Of a stretch of DNA of 57,583 nt, positions 26,116 through 36,243 are shown piece after piece. Under the pieces are notes generated by a model, which made no database searches, was not told where the DNA came from, and saw nothing but the letters and a program-made list of their open reading frames with translations. Position 1 is the stretch's first letter; each line of letters opens with the position of its first letter. A program made the translations under genes and the position numbers. Source of the stretch: Melioribacter sp. (GTDB lineage Bacteria > Bacteroidota > Ignavibacteria > Ignavibacteriales > Melioribacteraceae); assembly GCA_020723965.1 (NCBI GenBank), contig DYHW01000002.1:406615-464197 (forward strand), given 5' to 3'.

Positions 26116-26619
26116 ATGAAAAAGATTTTTTTATTCATCTTCACTCTCATTTTTCTTTTTTCTGCTTGCAGTTCAAATAAGGATAATGAACTGTATGAAT
26201 CTGCCAATGCTAAATTGAAAGCGAATAATTATGCTGAAGCGTTGAAAGATTATAAAAAAATAATTGATGAATATCCTAATAGCGATAAAGCAGCGGAAAG
26301 TTTTTTTGCTATTGCAGTTATGTATCACATGTATCAGATACCGAATATTTCTAAGGATGAATCGTTTAAAAAAGCTGTTGAATATTACCAGAAATGTTAT
26401 CAGCAATTTCCTGATGAGGAAAAGGGGGCAAAAGCATTGTTTATGTCGGGGTTCATTCTTGCCAATGAAATAAATAATATAGACGATGCACGCTTAGCTT
26501 ATAAAAAGTTCTTAGAAAAATATTCCAGCCATGAACTAGCGCCCCAAGCTAAAATTGAATTGGATAATCTTGGGAAAACCCCTGAAGAGATTCTTCAGAA
26601 TAACACGGTGAAAAAATAG
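26116..26619 (+). CDS. TPR-repeat lipoprotein
   Basis: 167 residues. A lipoprotein signal peptide ends in a lipobox (FSAC, Cys 19). The rest is tetratricopeptide-like helices (YAEALKDYKKIIDEYPNSDKA, then AYKKFLEKYSSHELAPQAK), similar in style to YfiO/BamD-type outer-membrane adaptors but shorter. It ends one base into the next gene. The exact function is unknown; a scaffold in the envelope is likely. Confidence 0.75.
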   Translation: MKKIFLFIFTLIFLFSACSSNKDNELYESANAKLKANNYAEALKDYKKIIDEYPNSDKAAESFFAIAVMYHMYQIPNISKDESFKKAVEYYQKCYQQFPDEEKGAKALFMSGFILANEINNIDDARLAYKKFLEKYSSHELAPQAKIELDNLGKTPEEILQNNTVKK

Positions 26620-27527
26620 TGGCTGTTCGGTCAAATGATTATAAGAAATTTTTAGACCCGCTTGTAATTTCTAAATTAAAAACCCTCGAACTTCGGGCTA
26701 GTATGGTGGTTGAGGGTTTTATGGTTGGGCTGCACCGCAGTCCGTATCATGGCTTTAGCGTTGAATTCAGCGAGCATCGTCCTTACATACAGGGTGATTC
26801 TCTGAAAAATATCGATTGGAAAGTTTACGCTAAGAGTGAAAAATTTTTCGTCAAACAGTTTGAAGAAGAAACAAATTTGATAAGCCACATCTTTGTTGAT
26901 GTGAGCAAATCGATGGATTATAAGCATACTGCAAAAGTTACAAAGTTAGAATATGCTACCATACTTGCTGCCGCTCTTGCTTATGTGATGATCGATCAGC
27001 AAGATTCCGTTGGGCTTGCAACATACTCCGATAAAATCCATAGTTATTTACATCCGAAATCGAGCCGTGTCTATCTCAAAACGTTATTGACAGCTCTTGA
27101 TCAAATTAAACCGAGCGGCGCAACTGCAACATCAAAATGTTTGGATTCGGTTGCAGAAAAGATTAAGAAACGTGGATTAACAATTATCATCTCGGATTTT
27201 TTTGACGATCTGAATTCCACTTTCACGGCGCTCAAGCGTATTCACTACAAAAAAAATGAAGTAATTGTTTTTCAAATCTTGGACCCGATAGAAAAAAGTT
27301 TTGGATTTGATCGCGATTCAATTTTTGTTGATCTCGAAACCGGCGAACAGATTACAACCCAGCCATATCACATTCAGCGCGCCTACCAAGAATCAATGAA
27401 CGAATACTTAAATAAACTGAAAAGCGAATGTTTGAATTTTGGAATTGAGTATAACTTGATAGATACAAGTCAACCTTTTGATAAAGCATTGATGGGCTAT
27501 TTTGCCAAGCGATCGAGGTTAAACTAA
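26619..27527 (+). CDS. DUF58 (von Willebrand A-like) protein
   Basis: 302 residues from GTG 26619, overlapping the lipoprotein stop by one base. The DUF58 core is visible: FSEHRPYIQGDSLKNIDWKVYA, then FVDVSKSMD with a metal-site-like DxSxS pattern, and IIISDFFDD. DUF58 proteins usually work with MoxR AAA ATPases as chaperones for other enzymes; no moxR gene is adjacent here. The role is therefore open. Confidence 0.85.
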   Translation: MAVRSNDYKKFLDPLVISKLKTLELRASMVVEGFMVGLHRSPYHGFSVEFSEHRPYIQGDSLKNIDWKVYAKSEKFFVKQFEEETNLISHIFVDVSKSMDYKHTAKVTKLEYATILAAALAYVMIDQQDSVGLATYSDKIHSYLHPKSSRVYLKTLLTALDQIKPSGATATSKCLDSVAEKIKKRGLTIIISDFFDDLNSTFTALKRIHYKKNEVIVFQILDPIEKSFGFDRDSIFVDLETGEQITTQPYHIQRAYQESMNEYLNKLKSECLNFGIEYNLIDTSQPFDKALMGYFAKRSRLN

Positions 27528-27550
27528 GAAAGTGGGTGTTTCTTTTGTAG

Positions 27551-27568
27551 GTCGAACTTCAGTTCGAC
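27551..27568. repeat. Small perfect palindrome between convergent genes
   Basis: GTCGAAC (27551-27557) and GTTCGAC (27562-27568) form a 7-bp stem with a TTCA loop, in the gap between the DUF58 gene and the convergent mutase gene. No T-run follows on either strand, so it is more a REP-like palindrome than a standard terminator. Confidence 0.5.
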
Positions 27569-27688
27569 AAAAATATTAAGTTATGACTGCCCCGAAATAA
27601 ATTTAGACTTGCAAAAATGAGTTGGTCTAAGGTATTTAAATTAACCACTGTAATAGCTTTACAACTTCAAAAATAAAATCGCTGCAAA

Positions 27689-29038
27689 TTATAAATTTAC
27701 AATCTCAGCAAAATATTTCTCTGCTAAACTTTCAGCATCCTTTTTCGTTTTTGCTTCAACAATACAGCGCATAATTGGTTCTGTATTAGATTTACGGAAG
27801 TGAACCCAATGATCTGAAAAGTCAATACGCAAACCGTCTTTAAGATTTATCTGCTCTAATTTATATTTCTCGGCAAGAGAATCAATTACTTCATCAGGAT
27901 TCATAAAACCGAGTTCAATCTTTATCTTTGTAATAAAATATTGTGGTAAAGATTTTTTCAACTCACTCATCTTTCCACCAAACTCTAACAGATGCTGAAG
28001 CATAATTACAGTTCCAACAAGAGCGTCTCTACCAAACACTACTTTCGGAACAATAACTCCTCCACTTCCTTCACCGCCAATTACAGCTTTTACTTCCTTC
28101 ATCTTCTTTACAACATTTGCCTCGCCCACAGGAGAACGAAATACAAAGCAACTGTATTGCTTTGCAATATCTTCAACTGCGCGGGTTGTGGAAAGATTAA
28201 CTACAACATTTCCTTTTTTCTTAGAGAGATAAAACTTAATTGCCTGTGTAATTGTATTTTCTTCGCCGAACGGTTCACTATTCTCGGTTATCAAAACTAA
28301 ACGGTCAACATCGGGATCAACAACAATTCCAATATCAGCGTTATATTTTTTGACAGCTCGTATTGTTGCAGTTAAATTTTCCGGAATTGGTTCAGGCAGA
28401 CGGGGAAAGACTCCGGATTTTTCGCAGTTCATTTCAATTACTTCACATCCCAGCTTTTTCAATAGTTTGGGCATTGCATAAACGCCCGCTCCGTTCACGC
28501 AATCGAGCAGCGCTTTGAATTTTCTTCTGCGGATTTTTGCTACGTTGATGTAATCCATTTTCAAAACAGCATCTATGTGATCATCCAAACCATTTGTATA
28601 ATTGATTAGCCTGCCAAGTTTATTCCACTCGACGAACTTATTGTTTGCGCTATCGATGTGTTTGAGCATAGCGGCATTTTCATCGTTCGTCATAAACTCA
28701 CCTCTGCTGTTTATCAGCTTAAGTCCATTCCATTCATTTGGATTATGGCTTGCTGAGATTTGTATTCCGCCAACAGCTTTCAATTTTTTTACGTTGAATA
28801 ATACTGTTGGAGTTGGACAAATGCCTATGTCAATTACATCATTTCCTTTTGCGAGCAGCGTTCCTATAACAATGTTGCGAACCATTTCGCTGGAAATTCT
28901 ACCATCGCTTCCGAGAATTATTTTTCCTTTACCGTAAAAATCTGCGTAAGCAGAAGTATATTTAACTATTGTTTGCGGTTCCAAACCGTTGCCAATTATT
29001 CCTCTTATACCAGAAACGCTGACCATTAACGTTGGCAT
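27689..29038 (-). CDS. glmM: Phosphohexomutase (phosphoglucosamine mutase-like)
   Basis: 449 residues. Alpha-D-phosphohexomutase signatures: phosphoserine loop ISASHNPNEWNG with Ser 97, metal loop DPDVDR at 241-246, and the phosphate-binding KSNTEP near the C-terminus. It interconverts hexose 6- and 1-phosphates; GlmM makes glucosamine-1-phosphate for peptidoglycan and LPS. Phosphomannomutase or phosphoglucomutase activity cannot be excluded from the motifs. It is the only minus-strand gene in the window. Confidence 0.85.
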   Translation of the reverse strand: MPTLMVSVSGIRGIIGNGLEPQTIVKYTSAYADFYGKGKIILGSDGRISSEMVRNIVIGTLLAKGNDVIDIGICPTPTVLFNVKKLKAVGGIQISASHNPNEWNGLKLINSRGEFMTNDENAAMLKHIDSANNKFVEWNKLGRLINYTNGLDDHIDAVLKMDYINVAKIRRRKFKALLDCVNGAGVYAMPKLLKKLGCEVIEMNCEKSGVFPRLPEPIPENLTATIRAVKKYNADIGIVVDPDVDRLVLITENSEPFGEENTITQAIKFYLSKKKGNVVVNLSTTRAVEDIAKQYSCFVFRSPVGEANVVKKMKEVKAVIGGEGSGGVIVPKVVFGRDALVGTVIMLQHLLEFGGKMSELKKSLPQYFITKIKIELGFMNPDEVIDSLAEKYKLEQINLKDGLRIDFSDHWVHFRKSNTEPIMRCIVEAKTKKDAESLAEKYFAEIVNL

Positions 29039-29310
29039 TTATCCTCCTAATGGTTGAAGAAAATTTCATAAGCAATTTAATACTTGATTGGGATAAAATG
29101 TAATTCATAAAAGGGAATTTGATTATTTTTCTTTTGTTCTTTTGCCCCCATTTACCTCGTTGCGGGGCTTCGCTACCTCTAAAATAACATTTGCGAATTT
29201 TATGGAAATTGCTTTAACTCAATCTCATAAGCCGTAAATTAGAATTGTAAATTAAAATTCATTTGCTACATATTGACTAAACATCAAGAAAAACTAAAGA
29301 AGGAGAAAAC

Positions 29311-29625
29311 ATGAGTATCAAATCAGAAGACGTAAAGAACATTATCAGTTCAGAAAAATTTAAAAAACTTGTCCGTATGCGTACTACAGTTTCTTTATCG
29401 CTGACTATTATTATGCTGTCTGTTTATTTCGGGTTTATTTTGCTGATTGCATTTAACAAAGAATTTTTAGCAACAAAGATTGGCGAACATGTAACAATTG
29501 GATTACCAATTGGTATGGGAGTAATTGTATTTGCATGGATACTTACCGGAATTTATATCCGTTGGGCAAACAACAAATATGATAATAGCGTTAAAGAATT
29601 TAGAAATCAGATCCTAAACAAGTAA
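29311..29625 (+). CDS. DUF485 membrane protein, partner of the acetate symporter
   Basis: 104 residues with two membrane helices (about 27-50 and 63-85), then a charged tail ending in SVKEFRNQILNK. DUF485 proteins (YjcH type) almost always precede ActP-like symporters, as here with a 40-bp gap. It has a good AAGGAGAAA ribosome binding site. Confidence 0.85.
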   Translation: MSIKSEDVKNIISSEKFKKLVRMRTTVSLSLTIIMLSVYFGFILLIAFNKEFLATKIGEHVTIGLPIGMGVIVFAWILTGIYIRWANNKYDNSVKEFRNQILNK

Positions 29626-29665
29626 GAATATTTTAGAATTACTAAAAATTGAAGGAGTTAAAAAT

Positions 29666-31213
29666 TTGGATACTTTTCAAACCACACTTGGACAAGCAAA
29701 TATTGCTTCAATAATAATTTTCTTTGCGTTTGTTGTTTTAACATTAGGCATAACATATTGGGCAGCAAAGAAGACAAACACTACTACAGAATTTTACGCT
29801 GCAGATCGCAGCATTTCGGGTTTAAAAAATGGTTGGGCTTTAGCCGGTGATTATATGAGCGCTGCATCTTTTCTTGGTATTGCCGGAATGGTGGCGTTAA
29901 AAGGTTATGATGGTTTAATCTATTCAATTGGATTTTTGGTCGGATGGCCTTTAGTTATGTTTTTAATTGCTGAACCACTCAGAAATCTTGGTAAATTTAC
30001 TTTTGCTGATGTAGTTGCATTCCGGCTTCAGCAAAAACCGGTTAGAATTGCTTCCTCTATCGGTTCCATTTTGACAATTGTATTTTATTTGATTGCACAA
30101 ATGGTTGGCGCAGGTTCTTTAATCACAATTTTATTTGGACTCCCTTACGAAGCGGCTGTTATAATAGTTGGTTTAGTAATGATTGCTTACGTTTTATTTG
30201 GAGGAATGCTCGCAACAACTTGGGTTCAAATTATAAAAGCAATTTTATTGATTTCGGGCGCTACCTTTCTTGTGATTTTAACTTTAGCTCAATTTAATTT
30301 CAACCCTGTTACATTATTCAATCAAGCGGCAGAAAAATATTCTGATGCGGTTCTTTCACCCGGCGGATTTGTTACTAATCCTTGGGATGCAATTTCACTT
30401 GGTCTTGCTTTGATTCTTGGCACTGCAGGATTGCCCCACATACTTATGCGTTTCTTTACTGTACCAGATGCAAAGCAAGCAAGAAAATCTGTTTTTGTTG
30501 CAACGGGTTTAATTGGTTATTTCTACATACTTACTTTTATAATTGGATTTGGCGCTATGGTGCTTGTTGGGCAAGATATTATCAGCGGTATTGATAAAGG
30601 CGGAAATATGGCTGCGCTGCTACTCTCAGAATCTGTTGGCGGGCAAATGTTTTTGGGATTTATAGCCGCAGTTGCATTCGCTACTATTTTGGCTGTTGTA
30701 GCGGGGTTAACTCTTTCCGGCGCATCAACTCTTTCTCATGATTTGTATGTGAGCGTTTTCAAAAAAGGTAAATCCGATGAAGCAGGCGAAGTAAAAGTTG
30801 CTAAAATTGCTACTTTAGCAATCGGTATTTTAGCTATTCTTCTCGGATTATTATTCAAAGGGCAAAACGTTGCATTCACAGTGGGCTTAGCATTTGCCAT
30901 CGCATCGAGCGCAAATTTTCCTTCGCTTGTGCTTTCGATTCTTTGGAAGAAATTTACTACTAAAGGCGCTGTAGCAAGTATTATTACAGGGGCAAGTATG
31001 GCGGTAATCTTAATTATTTTTAGCCCTACTGTCTGGGTAGATATTTTGAAAAACGAAGAAGCAATTTTTCCGTTAAAGAATCCAGCGCTCTTTTCGATGG
31101 TTGCATCGTTTGTTGTTGGTGTTGTAGTATCGTTACTAACGCCGGAAGAAGAAGCGCAAAATAAATTCGAAGATGAAAAGCTTAGGACTTATCTTGGAAT
31201 TGGCGCAGAATAA
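29666..31213 (+). CDS. actP: Cation/acetate symporter (sodium:solute symporter family)
   Basis: 515 residues from TTG 29666, supported by GAAGGAG 8 bp upstream. About 13 membrane helices are visible with the SSF signatures (AADRSISGLKNGWALAGDYMS near residue 46-65, then TWVQIIKAILL). ActP-type carriers take up acetate or related monocarboxylates with sodium or protons. The DUF485 gene before it and an outer-membrane channel gene shortly after suit a small uptake operon. Confidence 0.85.
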   Translation: MDTFQTTLGQANIASIIIFFAFVVLTLGITYWAAKKTNTTTEFYAADRSISGLKNGWALAGDYMSAASFLGIAGMVALKGYDGLIYSIGFLVGWPLVMFLIAEPLRNLGKFTFADVVAFRLQQKPVRIASSIGSILTIVFYLIAQMVGAGSLITILFGLPYEAAVIIVGLVMIAYVLFGGMLATTWVQIIKAILLISGATFLVILTLAQFNFNPVTLFNQAAEKYSDAVLSPGGFVTNPWDAISLGLALILGTAGLPHILMRFFTVPDAKQARKSVFVATGLIGYFYILTFIIGFGAMVLVGQDIISGIDKGGNMAALLLSESVGGQMFLGFIAAVAFATILAVVAGLTLSGASTLSHDLYVSVFKKGKSDEAGEVKVAKIATLAIGILAILLGLLFKGQNVAFTVGLAFAIASSANFPSLVLSILWKKFTTKGAVASIITGASMAVILIIFSPTVWVDILKNEEAIFPLKNPALFSMVASFVVGVVVSLLTPEEEAQNKFEDEKLRTYLGIGAE

Positions 31214-31319
31214 TTTTTAATTCAATGCTGTGTGCCTTTGTGGCAAAAACAAAAACTGCCGCAAAGGCATATTAACATTAATTAAGCGTTGCAATAGAAA
31301 TTTATTTATGAAGGGAAAT

Positions 31320-31622
31320 ATGAAAGTATTAGTTGATGTATCAATTGTTCCAATTGGTGTCGGTACATCTCTTTCAAAATATGTTGCTGAATGCGAAAAG
31401 ATTTTGAAAGAAGCGGGACTTAAAACAATGCTGCACGCAAACGGCACAAATGTAGAAGGGGATTGGGAAGAAGTTTTTGATGCAATTAAAAAATGTCATC
31501 AACGTGTTCACGAAATTGGAGCGCCAAGAATTACAACTACAATCCGATTGGGTACGCGCGTGGATAAAGAACAAACTATGGAAGACAAAATTAAAAGCGT
31601 TGAGATGAAGATGGGGAAATAA
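31320..31622 (+). CDS. MTH1187-type thiamine-binding protein
   Basis: 100 residues from ATG 31320, with AAGGG 5 bp upstream; a start at 31308 or 31230 adds sequence absent from the family. Signatures are VDVSIVPIGVGTSLSKYVAE, then LHANGTNVEGDWEEVF and RITTTIRLGTRVDK. Family members are small ferredoxin-fold proteins that bind thiamine or related compounds and form tetramers. The reason for its place here is unknown. Confidence 0.8.
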   Translation: MKVLVDVSIVPIGVGTSLSKYVAECEKILKEAGLKTMLHANGTNVEGDWEEVFDAIKKCHQRVHEIGAPRITTTIRLGTRVDKEQTMEDKIKSVEMKMGK

Positions 31623-31709
31623 GTTTTAATCTTCCACCTTAATAATAGCAGCATTGTAAAATGGCAAAATAAAATTATCAATATGAAATTAAATGTATGA
31701 AGGGGAAAT

Positions 31710-32954
31710 ATGAAAGTTAAATTCAACTACACTATAATGATATTATTATTATTGAACTTTCTTGTAATAGCTCAACAAGAAAAATCCAGTATTGGAATTA
31801 CTTTTTCCGGATTTGTAAAGACAGATATAATTTATGATTCACGCCAAACAATCAATTTAAGAGAAGGGCATTTTCTTCTTTATCCGGCAAATGAATTGTT
31901 CGATGCTAATAAAGTTGATATAAACGATAAACCAAATTTTAATATTCTCTCTATCCAAACAAGATTAACTGGCAAAATAAACGGACCTAATGCTTTTGGA
32001 GCAAAAAATTCAGTTATAATCGAAGGAGAATTTTTTGGCACAAGCGATGGCGATGTAAACGGTTTTCGTCTTCGTCATGCTTATACAAAATTAGAGTGGG
32101 AAAACAGTTCATTGTTAGTTGGTCAAACATGGCATCCAATGTTTGTAGCCGAAGTATTCCCAGGCGTAGTTTCATTCAATACAGGCGCGCCTTTTCAACC
32201 GTTTTCAAGAAATCCGCAAGTAAGATTTACTCAATCTTTTGGCGCGTTAAAATTGATTGCGGTTGCAGCTTCGCAAAGAGATTTTCAGAGTTTCGGTCCC
32301 GATGCATCAAACAAACCCGTTCAAAGCTCATCTTTTTTAAGAAACTCGGTAGTACCAAGTCTACATTTTCAATTTCAATTCAAAACGGGTGAAAATATTT
32401 TTGGAGCCGGCCTAGATTATAAAAAAATTACTCCACGATTGACAACAACAAAAAATATTAAAACTGATGAAAGTGTAAGCAATCTCGCTTCAATCGCATA
32501 TTTGAAATTAGACTTATCTCCATTCACACTTAAAGCCGAAGGAATTTATGGAGATAACTTAGCAGATATGATGATGCTTGGCGGATATGCGCCAAAATCA
32601 GTTGACGCTTCTACTGGAAGAGAATCATACACTGCTATTGGAAGTTATTCATTCTGGAGCGAATTGATTTATGGTAAAGAAGTAGAGCTGGCAGTTTTTG
32701 CCGGCTATTCTAAAAATCTTGGTGCTCATGAAGATATTGTCGGCCCCTACTTTTCTAGAGGTGCTAATATTAACAGCTTAATGCGCATCTCGCCGCGCAT
32801 TCAATGGAATTCTGGCAATGCAAGAATTGCATCGGAACTTGAATTTACTTCTGCTAAATATGGAATTGCAAACGATAAGAATAAAGGGATTGTTGAACAA
32901 AATAAAACAATTTCTAATTTGAGAATGTTGATAGCTGTTTATTATTTCTTTTAA
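31710..32954 (+). CDS. Outer-membrane beta-barrel, porin-like protein
   Basis: 414 residues. Signal peptide (hydrophobic to about VIAQ), then a barrel with repeated amphipathic strands: SGFVKTDIIYDSR, RLRHAYTKLEW, SLLVGQTWHPMF, ending in MLIAVYYFF with terminal Phe as in outer-membrane barrels. The FVKTDIIYDSR and GQTW features resemble DcaP-like trimeric porins of Bacteroidota. Following the acetate symporter cluster, it may pass small acids, but this is only suggested by position. Confidence 0.7.
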   Translation: MKVKFNYTIMILLLLNFLVIAQQEKSSIGITFSGFVKTDIIYDSRQTINLREGHFLLYPANELFDANKVDINDKPNFNILSIQTRLTGKINGPNAFGAKNSVIIEGEFFGTSDGDVNGFRLRHAYTKLEWENSSLLVGQTWHPMFVAEVFPGVVSFNTGAPFQPFSRNPQVRFTQSFGALKLIAVAASQRDFQSFGPDASNKPVQSSSFLRNSVVPSLHFQFQFKTGENIFGAGLDYKKITPRLTTTKNIKTDESVSNLASIAYLKLDLSPFTLKAEGIYGDNLADMMMLGGYAPKSVDASTGRESYTAIGSYSFWSELIYGKEVELAVFAGYSKNLGAHEDIVGPYFSRGANINSLMRISPRIQWNSGNARIASELEFTSAKYGIANDKNKGIVEQNKTISNLRMLIAVYYFF

Positions 32955-33114
32955 AATTGTGTTTCCGTGTTAGCGTTGTTTGATTGCATTGCCATATATA
33001 ACAACGCAAATCATATAACATCCTAAAGGATGATACATAAAAGGATTCTGATTTATCGGAATTTGTTTAACTAGCATAACAGTTTACTGTCATGCGTTAT
33101 TTAATAAAATTTTC

Positions 33115-33837
33115 ATGATAAATAAACACGAGCTAATCGAAACAGCAAACAAGTTATTAATCGAGAGGTTTGGAATTCCGAAACGAAATAAAGTATTTCC
33201 AAAACCTCTTGATCTTTTAATTGCCACAATTCTTTCTCAAAACACAAACGATAACAATTCATTTAAAGCGTTTCAAAATTTGAAAAGCCAGTACAAAACC
33301 TGGTCTGAGCTAATAAATGAAAAGAGAACCGTAATTGAAAAGATAATTCGTTCAGCTGGTTTAGCAAAACAAAAATCAGAAGCAATTAAAAATATTGTTG
33401 TTCATCTAAAACGCACAAACGGCAAAGTTTCTTTAAATCATATAAAAAAATATCCGAATGATAGCGCAATAGAAGAACTAACTAAGCATAAAGGAGTTGG
33501 CGTTAAAACAGCAAGCTGTGTTTTGTTGTTCGCTCTCGATAGAAATGTTTGTCCCGTTGACACTCATGTTCATAGAATAGTTAATCGAATAGGAATTATT
33601 TCTGAGAAAACTCCCGACAAAACTTTTTTTGCGTTGAATGAAAACTTTCCGGATATGATTGCGCATTCGTTTCACACTAATCTTATTAGATTAGGGCGTC
33701 AGATTTGTAAACCCGCTTACCCAAGCTGCAATGTTTGCCCTTTGCTTAAAATATGTGAATACCCTAATAAAAATTTTGAGAAGAAGAAGGCTGGGAAGGA
33801 GAGAAATTTTATGTTGCTGGATAATGTTAGAATGTAG
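33115..33837 (+). CDS. nth: Endonuclease III family DNA glycosylase
   Basis: 240 residues. The helix-hairpin-helix region KGVGVKTA with catalytic Lys 131 is followed by VDTHVHRI with catalytic Asp 149. The iron-sulfur motif CX6CX2CX5C is exact (Cys 198, 205, 208, 214). The enzyme removes oxidised pyrimidines and nicks the strand. It stands alone, with gaps of 160 and 249 bp on either side. Confidence 0.92.
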   Translation: MINKHELIETANKLLIERFGIPKRNKVFPKPLDLLIATILSQNTNDNNSFKAFQNLKSQYKTWSELINEKRTVIEKIIRSAGLAKQKSEAIKNIVVHLKRTNGKVSLNHIKKYPNDSAIEELTKHKGVGVKTASCVLLFALDRNVCPVDTHVHRIVNRIGIISEKTPDKTFFALNENFPDMIAHSFHTNLIRLGRQICKPAYPSCNVCPLLKICEYPNKNFEKKKAGKERNFMLLDNVRM

Positions 33838-34086
33838 AATGCTGAATGTGAAATGTAGAACGAAAAATATATTTACCCAACCCTCTTAAAGTCTCAAGTG
33901 TCACGCATTATTCTGCATTCATCACTCAACTTCTAAATGAACCAAACATACATGAAAGATTGTTTGGTAGTATAGTGATGTTTTTAGGCGTCATATTGAT
34001 TGTTTTTTCTTAAAAAAAATAGAAGTTTCTAATAAAATAGCGGTTAATTATATTTAAACATTATTGCCAACCAATTAAGGATAATT

Positions 34087-35487
34087 GTGAACCAATATGA
34101 AATAGCAGTTCTTGGCGGCGGGCCCGGCGGTTACGTAGCAGCAATTCGCGCAGCGCAGCTTGGGTTTAAGACCGTTCTGATCGATAAGGATAAACTTGGC
34201 GGAGTATGTTTGAACTGGGGATGCATTCCAACAAAATCTTTATTGAAAAACGCAGAGCTCTTTGATTTAATGAAAAATCATTCGAACGATTTTGGAATTA
34301 CTGTGCAAGGATTGAGTTTTGATTTCGGAAAGATCATCAAACGAAGCAGAGATATTTCAGACCGCATCACTAAAAATGTTGAGTTACTTATAAAGAAAAA
34401 TAAAATTGACCGCATAAGCGGATTTGGAAAATTGAGCTCCAAAAATCAGATCGATATTTTTGATAATGACGGAAGGCAGACAGGTTCGGTCAATGCTGAT
34501 AAAATAATCATTGCCACCGGTGCAAGACCTAAATCTGTTCCGGCAATTCCGGTTGACAGGAAAAATATTATCACATCTACAGAAGCAATGATACTTGAAA
34601 AGCTGCCTAAAGATTTGATCGTAATAGGCGCCGGCGCTATTGGCGTTGAGTTCGCATATTTTTATTCTGTGCTCGGGACGAAAGTAACGATAGTTGAAAT
34701 GCTCGATCAGATACTCCCGATCGAAGATAAAGAAGTGTCAGAGACACTCTTAAAAAGTTTCAAGAAGAAAGGAATTGAAATTTACACTTCAACAAAAGTT
34801 GAAAAAGCAGAAGCGAAAGGCAGCAGTGTTACAGTTTATATCGAGAAGGAAGGAAAGAAAATTGAACTCAAAGCTGAAAAAGTTTTAAGCGCTGTTGGTG
34901 TTACTGGAAATGTTGAAGGATTTGGTTTGGAAGAACTTGGAGTAAAAATAGAAAGCGGACATATCAAAGTTGACAAAAATTCTTATCAGACAAACATTCC
35001 AAACATTTATGCAATTGGCGATGTTATCGGCGCTCCTTGGCTTGCTCACGTTGCTTCTGCTGAAGGAATTTATTGCGTTGAAAAAATTAAAGGACTTCAT
35101 CCCCATCCGATCAATTATGAAAATATACCGGGCTGCACTTATTGTATTCCTCAAGTTGCAAGCATTGGAATGACAGAAAAAAAAGCGCGTGAAGCCGGAT
35201 ATGAGTTAAAAATTGGAAAGTTTCCATTCATGGCAAGCGGTAAAGCTTTTGCAATAGGGGAGCGCGACGGATTTGTTAAATTGATTTTTGATGCAAAGTA
35301 TGGAGAGCTTCTCGGCGCTCATATAATTGGTCCAGATGCAACTGAATTGATTGCAGAACTAACTCTTGCAAAATCAATGGAAGCTACGTATCAGTCAATT
35401 GTTAAATCGGTTCATGCACACCCGACCTTATCAGAATCAATAATGGAAGCGGCAGCAAATGCCTACGGCGAATCAATCCACATATAG
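34087..35487 (+). CDS. lpdA: Dihydrolipoyl dehydrogenase (E3)
   Basis: 466 residues from GTG 34087 with AAGGA 6-10 bp upstream. FAD-binding GGGPGG at 10-15, redox disulfide CLNWGC (Cys 41 and 46), NAD-binding GAGAIGVEFA and the C-terminal HAHPTLSE with catalytic His. It reoxidises lipoamide of E2 to NADH. It opens a cluster with lipB, E1, E2 and lipA, and overlaps lipB by 29 bp. Confidence 0.95.
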   Translation: MNQYEIAVLGGGPGGYVAAIRAAQLGFKTVLIDKDKLGGVCLNWGCIPTKSLLKNAELFDLMKNHSNDFGITVQGLSFDFGKIIKRSRDISDRITKNVELLIKKNKIDRISGFGKLSSKNQIDIFDNDGRQTGSVNADKIIIATGARPKSVPAIPVDRKNIITSTEAMILEKLPKDLIVIGAGAIGVEFAYFYSVLGTKVTIVEMLDQILPIEDKEVSETLLKSFKKKGIEIYTSTKVEKAEAKGSSVTVYIEKEGKKIELKAEKVLSAVGVTGNVEGFGLEELGVKIESGHIKVDKNSYQTNIPNIYAIGDVIGAPWLAHVASAEGIYCVEKIKGLHPHPINYENIPGCTYCIPQVASIGMTEKKAREAGYELKIGKFPFMASGKAFAIGERDGFVKLIFDAKYGELLGAHIIGPDATELIAELTLAKSMEATYQSIVKSVHAHPTLSESIMEAAANAYGESIHI

Positions 35488-36178
35488 AAATTTTGATTAC
35501 TGCGATCTTGGTTTGATCGATTATGGTCTTGCTTGGAATTTGCAGAAAGAAATTTTTGAGCTTCGTCTTACAGACGAAATAAGCGATACATTTTTTTTAT
35601 TAGAACATCCCCATACTTATACGCTTGGCAAGGTTGCTGAGAAAGAAAACTTGATCAGCTCAGACACTCAACTTAAAGAACTTGGCGTAAGCGTTTACGT
35701 AATTGACCGGGGCGGCGATATTACTTATCATGGACCCGGACAAATTGTTGGTTATCCAATTATCAAACTGAGCAATTGGAAAGAAGATACGCATCAATAC
35801 TTACGCGCACTTGAAGAAGTTATTATACAAACATGCGCTGAATACGGATTGAAAACGGAACGAAACCCTAAATACACTGGCGTTTGGATTGGAGAGAAAA
35901 AAATTGCTGCTATTGGAATTAAAGTGAGCCGCTGGGTTACAATGCACGGTTTTGCTTTTAACGTAAACGCGGATCTTTCATATTTCGGTGGAATTATTCC
36001 ATGCGGCATTAAAGATAAAGATGTTACATCTTTGCAACAAGAGCTTGGAAAAGAAGTTGAATTAAATGAAGTAAAAGAAAAGTTGATTAAGTATTTTCGA
36101 GAAGTTTTTGGTTATACTGCTTTTACTATTAAAGAAAAAAATAACTATATAAAAAAAATAGAAAAAATATCTTCCTGA
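35459..36178 (+). CDS. lipB: Octanoyl-[acyl-carrier] protein transferase
   Basis: 239 residues. LipB signatures: RGGDITYHGPGQIVGYP at 84-100, the Lys of EKKIAAIGIK (Lys 148) and the acyl-binding Cys 182 in IPCGIKDKDVTSL. It moves octanoate onto lipoyl domains, after which LipA adds sulfur. The first ~29 bp overlap the E3 gene in another frame. Confidence 0.93.
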   Translation: MPTANQSTYRNFDYCDLGLIDYGLAWNLQKEIFELRLTDEISDTFFLLEHPHTYTLGKVAEKENLISSDTQLKELGVSVYVIDRGGDITYHGPGQIVGYPIIKLSNWKEDTHQYLRALEEVIIQTCAEYGLKTERNPKYTGVWIGEKKIAAIGIKVSRWVTMHGFAFNVNADLSYFGGIIPCGIKDKDVTSLQQELGKEVELNEVKEKLIKYFREVFGYTAFTIKEKNNYIKKIEKISS

Positions 36179-36243
36179 ATTAACGTCTTGGTTGCAAGAA
36201 AATATTCACTACAAAGGCACCGAGTGGCACAAAGGAAAAATCA

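Noticed and set aside
31230..31319. Longer thiamine-binding protein
   Set aside because: Family proteins are ~100 residues and begin at MKVLVDVSIVP; a ribosome binding site precedes ATG 31320.
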